The notes beneath the pieces were generated by a model. That model searched no databases. It had not been told where the DNA came from and saw only the letters and a list, made by a program, of their open reading frames with translations. A stretch of DNA of 64,000 nt. Source: Acidovorax sp. NB1 (GTDB taxonomy: Bacteria > Pseudomonadota > Gammaproteobacteria > Burkholderiales > Burkholderiaceae_C). The translations under genes were made by a program, and so were the position numbers. Where the stretch lies: contig NZ_BJHU01000005.1 in NCBI RefSeq assembly GCF_005405905.1, positions 1-64,000 of the forward strand. Direction: 5' to 3'. Within the stretch, counting starts at the first letter, position 1. Every line of letters starts with the position of its first letter. Positions 50,100-58,181 of the stretch are shown one piece after another.

Positions 50100-52895
50100 A
50101 TGACACCACCTCCTCATGAAGGCGACGAGCCATCCACCATCGGTCCCGCGCAAGCGGCGCCCCGCGTGGAGTCGCTGACTGGGGCGGCCAGCCACCGCTG
50201 GCTGCCGGTGGTGCTGCCACCCTTGATGGCCTTGCTCACGCTGGGGCTGACCTACCTGTACTGGCAGGGAGAGGAGCAGGGCGGCCGGGCCAAGCGGGAA
50301 CAGAATTTTGAAGTGGCGGCCGACCAGATCGCCTCCAACCTCAAGGACCGCATGACCACCTACGAGGTGGTGCTGCGCGGTGTGAAGGGCTACTTCGAGG
50401 GCTCCGAGCGCATTGATCGCAGCGAGTTCCAGGCCTACATCAGCGCCTTGCAGCTGGAGGCCACCCGCCCCGGGCTGCAGGGGGTGTCGCTGATTCTGCA
50501 GTTCCCTGGCACAGCGCTGGCCAGCCACGTGCAGGACATGCGTCAGCGTGGCTTCGAGCACTACACCGTGTGGCCCGAGGGTGGGCGTGCCGTGATGGCC
50601 CCCATCACCCACATCGAACCCCTGGCAGGCGACAACCTCAAGGCGCTGGGACTGGATGTTCTGACCATCCCAGCCGCCAAGGAGGCGCTGGACCGGGCCC
50701 GCGACACCGGGGCGCTGGCGCTGTCGGGGCCGCTGACACTGATGCAGGACAGCAGCCCGGGGCTGGTGATGTACCTGCCGCTGTACCGCCCCGACGCCCG
50801 CACCGACTCGGTCGAGGGGCGCCGCGCGGGGCTGGCGGGCTGGGTGTCGGCACCTTTTCGCGTGGCCGACGTGGTGCAGGGTATGGCGGGCGAGTTTGAT
50901 GCCGACATTGCCCTGCAGATCACCGACAGCACCGCAGGCAGCGCCACACCGGACGATGCGGCCACGCGCCTGTTCAGCAATGTGGGCGCAGAGCCCGTCC
51001 CCACCAGCCTGCGGGCCCAGAGCGAGCTGGACCTGGGCGGGCGCCGCTGGACGCTCCAGCTGTCGCCCCACGCCGCGTTCCTGTTGCGCTTTCAGAATGG
51101 CGGGCACCACGCTGTCGCCCTGGTGGGGGTTGCGCTCAGCCTGCTGCTGGCCTGGTTCACCTGGTTCCTGGCCACTGGCCGCGAGCGCGCGGTGGCGCTG
51201 GCGCATGGCATGACGGCCGAGCTGCGCGCCACACGTGATGACCTGGAGAGCACGCTCAACGCCATCCCCGACCTGCTGTTCGAGCTGGGGCTGGACGGCC
51301 GCATCCACCACTACCGCTCGGCCCGATCGGACCTGCTGGCCTTGCCGCCCGAGATGTTCCTCGGGCGCCTGATGAGCGAAGTGGTGCCGCCCGAGGCTGC
51401 GGCGGGCTGCCATGCCGCGCTGGAGGCCGCACACCACATGGGCTACTCGGCGGGCCACCAGTACCGGCTGGAAGTGGGGGGCGCCACCCACTGGTTCGAG
51501 CTGTCCATCGCCCGCAAGGACGCCACCACGCCGGGCGACGGCGCCCGGTTCATTGCCCTGTCGCGCGACATCACCGAGCGCAAGCAGGCCGAAGCGCGCT
51601 CGCACCAGCTGGCCTACTTCGACGGCCTCACCGGCCTGCCCAATCGGCGCATGCTGCTGGATCGCATGGAGCATGCCTTGCACAGCGCCCTCAAAGCCGC
51701 CCAGGTGGGGGCTGTGCTTTACATCGATCTGGACAACTTCAAGCAGATCAACGACGCGCGTGGCCATACCGTGGGCGATGCGCTGCTGATGCAGGTGGCC
51801 CAGCGCCTGACCCAGCAACTGCGCCCCGGCGACACCGTGGCCCGGCTGGGGGGCGACGAGTTTGTGGTGCTGGTGCACAACGTGGCGTCCGACATGGACT
51901 CCGCCGGGCGCGGGGCCCTGCTGGTGGCCGAGGCGATCCGGGCTGCCCTGGAAGCGCCCTACACCATTGCCACCCACCTCTACAGCACCACGGGCAGCAT
52001 CGGCATCACGCTGTTCCCCAAGCGCGGCGACGGCGTGGAAGACCTGCTGCGCGAGGCTGACACCGCCATGTACCGCGCCAAGGACCTGGGCCGCAACCGC
52101 ATCCGTTTCTACGAAGCCGCGATGCAGGCCGATGTGCAGGAGCGCCTGGCCCTGGAGCAGGACCTGAAAAAAGCCCAGGCCGAAGGGCAACTCGCCGCCT
52201 TTGTGCAAAGCCAGGTGGATGCCTCGGGCACCGTGGTCGGCGGCGAGTTGCTGATGCGCTGGACCCACCCGGTGCGCGGCAATGTGCCGCCCAGCCGCTT
52301 CATCCCCATTGCCGAGGCCTCCGGCCTCATCTTGCGCATGGGCGACTGGATGATCCAGCAGGCCTGTGAAACCCTGGCGCGCCTGCAGGCGGCGGGGCGG
52401 GAGCTGTCGCTGTCCGTCAACGTGAGCCAGCGGCAGTTCCGCCAGGATGATTTTGTCGAGCGCGTGCGCCACGTGCTGGCTCACACCGGGGCGCACCCCG
52501 GCAACCTGATCCTGGAAGTGACGGAAAGCCTGCTCATCGAAGACCTGGACGACACCATCGCCCGCATGACCGAAATCGTGGGCCTGGGTGTGCGCTTTTC
52601 CATCGACGACTTTGGCACCGGCTATTCGAGCCTGGCCTACCTCAAGCGCCTGCCGCTGTTTGAACTCAAGATCGACAAGAGTTTTGTGCAGGACACTCCT
52701 GACGACCCCAGCGACACCGCCATCGTGCAGTCCATCCTGTCGGTGGCCAGCCACCTGAACCTGCGCGTGGTGGCCGAAGGGGTAGAGACCCGCGCCCAGG
52801 CCAGCTTTCTGGTGGAGAACCAGTGCGAATGCTTGCAGGGCTATCTGTTCGGTCGGCCCGAGCCGCTGGCGGTGTGGCTGGCGCGGCAGGTGTAG
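50100..52895 (+). CDS. CHASE-PAS-GGDEF-EAL c-di-GMP signalling protein
   Basis: The 931-residue protein starts at ATG 50100. Membrane segments near 38-55 and 340-360 flank a periplasmic CHASE domain (about 75-280, YEVVLRGVKGYFEGSERID). PAS lies at about 375-500, GGDEF about 505-665 (RLGGDEFVVLV, with RPGD as an inhibitory site), and EAL about 685-925. The signature Glu is kept but the motif reads GELLMRW instead of EALLRW. Other residues (EVTESLLIED, DDFGTGYSSLAYLKRLPL) are intact, so hydrolysis remains plausible. It is paralogous to the protein at 14.3-17.6 kb. Confidence 0.87.
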   Translation: MTPPPHEGDEPSTIGPAQAAPRVESLTGAASHRWLPVVLPPLMALLTLGLTYLYWQGEEQGGRAKREQNFEVAADQIASNLKDRMTTYEVVLRGVKGYFEGSERIDRSEFQAYISALQLEATRPGLQGVSLILQFPGTALASHVQDMRQRGFEHYTVWPEGGRAVMAPITHIEPLAGDNLKALGLDVLTIPAAKEALDRARDTGALALSGPLTLMQDSSPGLVMYLPLYRPDARTDSVEGRRAGLAGWVSAPFRVADVVQGMAGEFDADIALQITDSTAGSATPDDAATRLFSNVGAEPVPTSLRAQSELDLGGRRWTLQLSPHAAFLLRFQNGGHHAVALVGVALSLLLAWFTWFLATGRERAVALAHGMTAELRATRDDLESTLNAIPDLLFELGLDGRIHHYRSARSDLLALPPEMFLGRLMSEVVPPEAAAGCHAALEAAHHMGYSAGHQYRLEVGGATHWFELSIARKDATTPGDGARFIALSRDITERKQAEARSHQLAYFDGLTGLPNRRMLLDRMEHALHSALKAAQVGAVLYIDLDNFKQINDARGHTVGDALLMQVAQRLTQQLRPGDTVARLGGDEFVVLVHNVASDMDSAGRGALLVAEAIRAALEAPYTIATHLYSTTGSIGITLFPKRGDGVEDLLREADTAMYRAKDLGRNRIRFYEAAMQADVQERLALEQDLKKAQAEGQLAAFVQSQVDASGTVVGGELLMRWTHPVRGNVPPSRFIPIAEASGLILRMGDWMIQQACETLARLQAAGRELSLSVNVSQRQFRQDDFVERVRHVLAHTGAHPGNLILEVTESLLIEDLDDTIARMTEIVGLGVRFSIDDFGTGYSSLAYLKRLPLFELKIDKSFVQDTPDDPSDTAIVQSILSVASHLNLRVVAEGVETRAQASFLVENQCECLQGYLFGRPEPLAVWLARQV

Positions 52896-52916
52896 CGCCG
52901 CATATTGCGCCTGCCT

Positions 52917-53912
52917 TTATCCGGCCTCGGTGCCTGCCTCGGCCGGATGCCCAAAGGCGAAGGTGCCGTAGGTTTCCATCGCCAGCGCATGCACCTCGCG
53001 TGCAGGCCGGTCCTTGAGCAGATGGTTGCTCCACACCTGGCGCCAGATGCGGGCGCCGGGCAGGCTGTGGCGCAGGCCCAGCATGTGGCGGGCGATGTGG
53101 GGCCAGGGGGTGCCGTGCTGCGCGGCCTCGCGCTCCATGTACTCGACCATGGCCAGCTCCACCTCTTCGCGGGTCAGGGGGCAGGGGGCGCCACCGTAGT
53201 AGAGCTGGTCCCAGCGCGCCAGCCACCAGGGGTTGTGGTACGCCTCGCGGCCGATCATCACGCCGTCCAGGTGGTCGAGCTGCTCCAGTACCACGTCATC
53301 GGTCTGGATGCCGCCATTGATGGCAATGGTGAACTGCGGAAACTCGGCCTTGAGGCGGTGCACCACCTCGTAGCGCAAGGGCGGGATGTCGCGGTTTTCT
53401 TTGGGGGAGAGGCCCTGCAGCCACGCATTGCGCGCATGCACGATGAACACGGTGCAGCCTGCCTCGGCCACTGTGCCGATGAAGTCGCGCACGAAACCGT
53501 AGTCCTCCACCTTGTCGATGCCAATACGGTGCTTGACCGTGACGGGCACGCTCACCACGTCCTTCATGGCCTTGACACAGTCGGCCACCAGCTGGGGCGC
53601 CTTCATCAGGCTGGCGCCAAACGCGCCGCGCTGCACGCGGTCGCTGGGGCAGCCGCAGTTCAGGTTAATTTCGTCGTAGCCCCATTGCTCGCCCAACCGG
53701 GCGGCTTGGGCCAGTTTGTCGGGTTCGTTGCCGCCCAGTTGCAAGGCCACGGGGTGTTCTTCGGCATTGAAGCGCAGGTGGCGCTCGGTGCCGCCATGGA
53801 TGATGGCACCCGCGTTCACCATCTCGGTGTACAGCAGAGTCTGGCGGGTCAGCAGCCGGTGAAAGTAACGGCAGTGGCGATCGGTCCAGTCCATCATCGG
53901 CGCAACGCTCAT
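52917..53912 (-). CDS. dusA: DusA, tRNA-dihydrouridine(20/20a) synthase, with element-supplied 5' end
   Basis: The 331-residue FMN enzyme starts MSVAPMMDWTDRHCRYFHRL at 53912. The catalytic Cys is in NLNCGCPSDRVQRGAFGASL, and later motifs TVKHRIGID and INGGIQT are present. It reduces uridines of the tRNA D-loop. The first eight codons lie at the integration site: a core TCCATCAT (53890-53897) is repeated at 63949, so codons for MSVAPMM come from the integrated element and the rest from the host. The protein therefore remains complete. Confidence 0.93.
   Translation of the reverse strand: MSVAPMMDWTDRHCRYFHRLLTRQTLLYTEMVNAGAIIHGGTERHLRFNAEEHPVALQLGGNEPDKLAQAARLGEQWGYDEINLNCGCPSDRVQRGAFGASLMKAPQLVADCVKAMKDVVSVPVTVKHRIGIDKVEDYGFVRDFIGTVAEAGCTVFIVHARNAWLQGLSPKENRDIPPLRYEVVHRLKAEFPQFTIAINGGIQTDDVVLEQLDHLDGVMIGREAYHNPWWLARWDQLYYGGAPCPLTREEVELAMVEYMEREAAQHGTPWPHIARHMLGLRHSLPGARIWRQVWSNHLLKDRPAREVHALAMETYGTFAFGHPAEAGTEAG
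53890..53897. other. Left attachment core (attL) in dusA
   Basis: TCCATCAT on the plus strand (ATGATGGA in dusA sense, codons for Met-Met-Asp). It is identical to the core at 63949-63956. Confidence 0.8.
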
Positions 53913-53992
53913 GCGCCATGGGCTAAGTGTTTGATTTTTAACAATATTTTCCAAGATGAAAACCGGTGTTTTCTGCCGTGTGCAAGATAAAG

Positions 53993-54065
53993 TGCACACG
54001 GGGTGCACATGAGGGGCTTTAAAAGTGCAGAATCTGGGCATCCACCGATGCACACGACTGCACAC
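53993..54065. repeat. Integrase arm-type repeats, left end
   Basis: TGCACAC occurs at 53993-53999, 54049-54055 and 54059-54065, and TGCACAT at 54004-54010, between attL and the integrase start. Similar TGCACAC/GCACAC copies lie at the right end (63889-63906). Repeated heptamers at both ends are what arm-binding sites of a tyrosine integrase look like. The integrase promoter must lie in the same stretch. Confidence 0.6.
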
Positions 54066-54067
54066 AC

Positions 54068-55165
54068 ATGGCGACATTTTCTCAGTTACCGTCCGGCAAG
54101 TGGCGCGCCCAGATAAGGAGGGCGGGCGTTTACCGCGCTGCCACCTTCGCCACCAAGCGCGAAGCCAAGGACTGGGCAACCCAGATTGAGGCGCAGGCCA
54201 GCCACATCGCCGCTGGTGGATATGCACCTGCACCCAAGGGCGCCACGCTGGCCGACCTGATCGAAAAATACACCGAGGCCAGCACCAAGTTACCCGGCAA
54301 GACGAAGGAGGCCACGCTTGCCATGCTCAAGCGCGAGCTGGGCAAGGTGAAGCTGTCCAGCCTGAACGCCGTGGTGCTGCGCGACTTTATCGACCGCCGC
54401 CAGGACGATGGGGCAGGGGGCGTGACCATAGCCGCTGACTTGTCCTATCTGTCGGCGGTGCTCAAGTGGGGCCGACATGCCCGCCAGCTGGACTTGCCCG
54501 AGCGCCTGGCACTGGAGGCCCGCGCCAGCCTCACGCACCGTGGAATGAGCACCCGAGGTAAGGAGCGCGAGCGGGAGCCGAGCGACGACGAGCTGGCCCG
54601 CATCTATGCCCATTGGGCGACGAAGGCGCGCCAGAAAATCCCCATGCAGACGGTGTGCCAGTTCGCATTGGCCACGGGTATGCGCCAGGGCGAAATCACC
54701 CGACTGGAAATTGAGGATGTGGATCGCCAAGCCAAAACCGTGGTGATCCGCGACCGCAAAGACCCGCGCAACAAGACCGGTAACAACCAGACGGTGCCGC
54801 TACTCCCCGACGCCTGGGCCATCGTGGAACCCATCATCAAGGAGCGCGAAACCGGGTTCCTGTTCCCCTACGACGAACGCAGCATATCGGCATCGTTCAC
54901 ACGGGCCTGCACAGCTCTGGGCATCGAGGATCTGCACTTTCACGACCTGCGCCACCGCGCCGCCGCTCAGTTTTTCCGCATGGGCCTGGGCATCCCGCAG
55001 GTGGCCTTACTCACTGGGCACAAGACCTGGGCCATGCTGCGCCGGTACACGGCCATCAAGCCCGAGGACGTGCACGATGCCATCAAGAAACCGGTAAGCC
55101 CTGCGCCGGACCATGCAGGGCAAAAGACGGCGGCCGGGAAGCCTGAGAACGACCCGACCGCCTGA
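54068..55165 (+). CDS. int: Tyrosine recombinase integrase, dusA-type
   Basis: The 365-residue protein starts MATFSQLPSGKWRAQIRRAG. An N-terminal arm-binding domain (about 1-60) precedes a core-binding domain (about 70-165) and the catalytic domain. First Arg is in LATGMRQGEITRLEIED (about 203), HxxR in FHDLRHRAAAQFF (about 295-298), then TGHKTWAMLRRYTAI with the nucleophile Tyr about 328. It lies directly next to attL, reading into the element. It catalyses integration into, and with a directionality factor excision from, dusA. Confidence 0.93.
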   Translation: MATFSQLPSGKWRAQIRRAGVYRAATFATKREAKDWATQIEAQASHIAAGGYAPAPKGATLADLIEKYTEASTKLPGKTKEATLAMLKRELGKVKLSSLNAVVLRDFIDRRQDDGAGGVTIAADLSYLSAVLKWGRHARQLDLPERLALEARASLTHRGMSTRGKEREREPSDDELARIYAHWATKARQKIPMQTVCQFALATGMRQGEITRLEIEDVDRQAKTVVIRDRKDPRNKTGNNQTVPLLPDAWAIVEPIIKERETGFLFPYDERSISASFTRACTALGIEDLHFHDLRHRAAAQFFRMGLGIPQVALLTGHKTWAMLRRYTAIKPEDVHDAIKKPVSPAPDHAGQKTAAGKPENDPTA

Positions 55166-55190
55166 CCACAACGCACATTGGAGGTGCACC

Positions 55191-55559
55191 ATGGCTACTT
55201 TGAATCCTACCCCTTTGAATCCCGCTGAAATCGGCTCATCGCACGTCAGCGGCACGCGGAGCGGCAGTCCTACCCAGCAGGGCGTGCTGATGGGTGAAAT
55301 CACTCTTGCTGCGAGCCGCATAGCTCAATTGGCCGTAATGGCGCAGGATTTGTCGAATGTTGATCCCGATGTGGACGCGCTGCTGGCCGTCATGCACACA
55401 TTGGCGCAGCGCGTAGGCTGGATGGCGGAAGTAGCGAACGCCGAAATGGGGGGCGTTCCATTCATCAGCGCTAGCGTCGAAGACTGGCTTTTGCCGCCAG
55501 CTTTTTCCCGTGGCGGCGTGAGTTCAACGGCTGCGGCATTGAACAGCGCGGAGGTGTGA
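55191..55559 (+). CDS. Hypothetical element protein, 122 residues
   Basis: It starts at ATG 55191 (MATLNPTPLNPAEIGSSHVS) behind GGAGGTG, 25 bp after the integrase stop. The mostly helical middle (GEITLAASRIAQLAVMAQDL...ALLAVMHTLAQRVGWMAEV) suggests a small helical bundle. There is no signal or membrane segment. I do not recognise it. The next gene starts right after its stop, so the two are probably co-translated. Confidence 0.65.
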   Translation: MATLNPTPLNPAEIGSSHVSGTRSGSPTQQGVLMGEITLAASRIAQLAVMAQDLSNVDPDVDALLAVMHTLAQRVGWMAEVANAEMGGVPFISASVEDWLLPPAFSRGGVSSTAAALNSAEV

Positions 55560-55560
55560 A

Positions 55561-55992
55561 ATGAGTCTCCAGCGCAGGGCTGTTAATGGCCGCTTTGATG
55601 TCGTTGTGGGCACCGCTGCCGAACTAGTTGCCTCGGGGATCGTGTCCATGGAAGAGCTGCCCGGGCAGCCTGGCCGCAACAAGACCATGTGCACCTACCA
55701 TGGCACCGTGCAGTTGCCGCGGGGCAGCCAGGTGGCCAAGGGCCGAACGTCGGCGCTTTGCGGCTACCGCCAGATAAGTCGGCGGGGCAAGGATCGATAC
55801 CACGTGCTACTCGATGTTGGCGACGCCGAAGCGGCTCGGCGTGCCGCGCAGCGACGTGCTGAGGAGGATCAAATTTTGGATGAGGCAGCTGCGGCTGTTA
55901 TCGCGGCGGAGGCCCCTTCATATTGGGTCGGCCGGGTGGGTCTATGTTTCGCGGCGAAAGTCGTGCAGCGGCGGCACTTGCAAGTGGTTTAG
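55561..55992 (+). CDS. Hypothetical element protein, 143 residues
   Basis: Begins MSLQRRAVNGRFDVVVGTAA one base after the previous stop. The middle is basic (GRTSALCGYRQISRRGKDRY) and is followed by an Ala/Glu-rich helix (DAEAARRAAQRRAEEDQIL). No domain recognised. It might bind nucleic acid, but that is only a guess from charge. Confidence 0.6.
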   Translation: MSLQRRAVNGRFDVVVGTAAELVASGIVSMEELPGQPGRNKTMCTYHGTVQLPRGSQVAKGRTSALCGYRQISRRGKDRYHVLLDVGDAEAARRAAQRRAEEDQILDEAAAAVIAAEAPSYWVGRVGLCFAAKVVQRRHLQVV

Positions 55993-56004
55993 GGGCAGTA
56001 TCCG

Positions 56005-56820
56005 ATGAACCATAGCGACGCGGCCATGCCGGAAAAGCACGAGGCCGATTTGTTGATGGCCATGACCGGCGGCATGATGAGGTCGGTTGATCGCATTGCC
56101 GCAGCTGTCGCAGGACTTTCTCCAGAGATGCGGCTCGCTGTATCCGGTCTATGCAAGAGGTTTGAAATCCAAGGGCTCTCCGAGGTTCGTATTCTTGCTG
56201 TCCTCTGCGAGCTGATGGATTTCAAACGCACACGAGAGGCAGTTGCAAGGACACCAAAAGAGCGGGCTGCCGACTTATTGGCTGTGGCAACTGCATCGCG
56301 TTCCTTGTTCGACGCTATCGCAAGACTGTCGATGCGAGACTCATTCAATCTTCATGTCGGTGCTATTGACATCGCGAAGACTTGGCCAGAGGGCGCACCC
56401 GAGAAAGTTATCCCTACGCCCACAGCGGCGCAACTTGAAACCGTTGGAGTGGTGGCTCAAGTTTTGGCCGGGTGCATGGACAGCGCTGCGGCGCCCGGTG
56501 GAAGCAGGCCTACGCGTGAAGTGCACGCAGCAAACATCGCGCAAATATGGCGAGCATTCCGCGATTCAGGAGTGAAACCGAGGCGCGGAAGCGGCGGGTT
56601 TGAAGGCTTCTGCAACGAAGTATTTGCATTGGCGGGTGTGCCGTCTGCAGCTAGGGGGGCGATAAAGCTGTTCAACGAGAAATTTCTGCCGGCGATGCGG
56701 CAAAAGAGTGCCGTGGGAGACGCTTTCGAGGCCGCTATAGACACATCAATGCGGGAGTTGATGGGAAAAATTGAAGCCGAAGAACGCCGGAAGAATCCGG
56801 ATGCAAAACGCCCTAGTTGA
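56005..56820 (+). CDS. Hypothetical element protein, 271 residues
   Basis: Begins MNHSDAAMPEKHEADLLMAM at 56005, 12 bp after the previous stop. It is soluble and largely helical. Recognisable stretches are ELMDFKRTREAVARTPKERA (HTH-like in pattern) near 70-90 and ANIAQIWRAFRDSGVKPRRG near 175. The codon use is clearly AT-richer than the host. Function unknown. A possible terminase-small-like or packaging-redirection role cannot be supported from sequence alone. Confidence 0.6.
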   Translation: MNHSDAAMPEKHEADLLMAMTGGMMRSVDRIAAAVAGLSPEMRLAVSGLCKRFEIQGLSEVRILAVLCELMDFKRTREAVARTPKERAADLLAVATASRSLFDAIARLSMRDSFNLHVGAIDIAKTWPEGAPEKVIPTPTAAQLETVGVVAQVLAGCMDSAAAPGGSRPTREVHAANIAQIWRAFRDSGVKPRRGSGGFEGFCNEVFALAGVPSAARGAIKLFNEKFLPAMRQKSAVGDAFEAAIDTSMRELMGKIEAEERRKNPDAKRPS

Positions 56821-56899
56821 TTCCTTTGAATAAAAGTAACCACTCATAGACCATCTGTCCATCGCCAATAGTGCACCGCACTTGAGAGGATGGACAGAA

Positions 56900-57160
56900 A
56901 TGGAAACGACCGCAGTCGTAGAGACACAAGACCCACGTCTCCAAGCTATCGCCGACAGGCTTGATTGCTTGACAGAGGCAGATTTCATTTTGTTGGCTGA
57001 CGCCAGCCCTAATACGGTGGAGTCCTGGCGGAAACGTGGGACCGGGCCTGCGTACATCCTGTTGGGCAACCGATACCTCTACCCGCGCAAGGCGGTGTCC
57101 GAATACCTGGAGGGGATTACGAGAGAGCGCAGTCGTCCTGGCAGGGGGGCGCTGCTATGA
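56900..57160 (+). CDS. Excisionase/AlpA-like helix-turn-helix protein
   Basis: The 86-residue protein starts METTAVVETQDPRLQAIADR at 56900. The segment TEADFILLADASPNTVESWRKRGTGPAYILLGNRYLYPRKAVSEYL is the winged-HTH signature of excisionase-like proteins (helix, SPNTVESWRKRG recognition turn, strand LLGNRYLYP, then helix). It would regulate integrase direction or element promoters, as AlpA does in satellites. It overlaps the next start by ATGA. Confidence 0.75.
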   Translation: METTAVVETQDPRLQAIADRLDCLTEADFILLADASPNTVESWRKRGTGPAYILLGNRYLYPRKAVSEYLEGITRERSRPGRGALL

Positions 57161-57459
57161 CTCTTGGCAAGACCGCGCTCAAGGCTCAGTCGGATGCAGT
57201 CAATGCAGCTCGTCGCACCTTGGGGCACGCCCATACCTTCGCGGCGCTGCACGCGACAGGAAAACCCCTGTTTCAAAAAGTAATGCGCCGCCCCGGGTCG
57301 CGCCCGGTGCTGGTGCGCATCATTTACCCAGGTGTGCTGCTTGTGTGCGATCCGGATACAGGCGCCGTGCTCGCCCAATCTGAACCGGGTCAGCCTCCCG
57401 TCCTCGCTTCCAACTTTTGCTCAATCACAGAGCAAGACCTGACCGCGCGAATTTCCTGA
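57157..57459 (+). CDS. Hypothetical element protein, 100 residues
   Basis: Begins MTLGKTALKAQSDAVNAARR, with its start overlapping the preceding stop. It is basic at the N-terminus, with a short beta-rich middle (RPVLVRIIYPGVLLVCDPDT). I do not recognise it. It lies between the HTH protein and the tail-like protein. Confidence 0.6.
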   Translation: MTLGKTALKAQSDAVNAARRTLGHAHTFAALHATGKPLFQKVMRRPGSRPVLVRIIYPGVLLVCDPDTGAVLAQSEPGQPPVLASNFCSITEQDLTARIS

Positions 57460-57485
57460 AACCCACCAATACCCTGGAGGTACTT

Positions 57486-58181
57486 ATGCAAATTTCTCTT
57501 TCTGTCTCCGGTTTGGACGCGGTCAAGCGTCAGATTGCCAACGCTGAAAAGCAGGTGCGTTTTGCCGCATCACGCGCCTTGAATGAGACCGCCAATGAGG
57601 TGCGCAAGGCTATTCCTGGTGAGCTGACACGTAGCTTGGATCGACCTACGCCGTTCACTGCGGGTGAGAACGCCATGTTCATCCGCCCAGCGACAAAGGA
57701 CCGGCTTGAGGCCGCCGTCGTGTTCAAAGATCGGCAAGCAAGTTACCTGAAGTACCAACTTGAGGGAGGCGTCCGCCAGCCCACCCGCAAGGCCTTGCGT
57801 TTGCCAAGCGCTATTGCCCTTGACCAATACGGCAATCTACCCAAGGGCATCATCAAACAGCTGGTGTCCATTGCGCGCAAAGAGAGCAAGCTGGGTAAGC
57901 GCAAAGCGCGCCGCATTAAGGTGAGCAACAAGCTCGAACTGTTCTATGGTGATCCGAAAGATGTGGGCGCGCGTAATTTCCCACCCGGCATTTACAAGAT
58001 CGTGCCCAAGGGGGCTGGCAAGGGATCGCAGCTCATTCCTCTGATCGTGTTCCCTGAGCAGGCCGCAAAGTATGAGAAACGCGTGGATCTGGAGCCGATG
58101 GCGCGGGCGGTCGTTCTCAATACCTTTGGCCCAGCGTTCGAGCGCGAGCTGAAGCAGGCATTGGAGTCCGCAATCCAATGA
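57486..58181 (+). CDS. Phage tail/neck protein-like gene (minor tail Z or gp10-like)
   Basis: The 231-residue protein starts MQISLSVSGLDAVKRQIANA behind CTGGAGGTACTT. The opening (GLDAVKRQIANAEKQVRFAASRALNETANEVRKAIPGEL, given in short form) has the helix pattern of phage minor-tail Z/HK97-gp10-like proteins that finish the tail or neck: a helix with ALNETANEVR, then basic beta-rich sequence. It ends RAVVLNTFGPAFERELKQAL. A structural-type gene placed among regulatory and replication genes is unusual. The family call is moderate. Confidence 0.5.
   Translation: MQISLSVSGLDAVKRQIANAEKQVRFAASRALNETANEVRKAIPGELTRSLDRPTPFTAGENAMFIRPATKDRLEAAVVFKDRQASYLKYQLEGGVRQPTRKALRLPSAIALDQYGNLPKGIIKQLVSIARKESKLGKRKARRIKVSNKLELFYGDPKDVGARNFPPGIYKIVPKGAGKGSQLIPLIVFPEQAAKYEKRVDLEPMARAVVLNTFGPAFERELKQALESAIQ

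Noticed and set aside
49854-52754. Long minus-strand frame opposite the CHASE-PAS-GGDEF-EAL gene
   Set aside because: Shadow frame with no recognisable protein features. The plus-strand protein has complete catalytic motifs.
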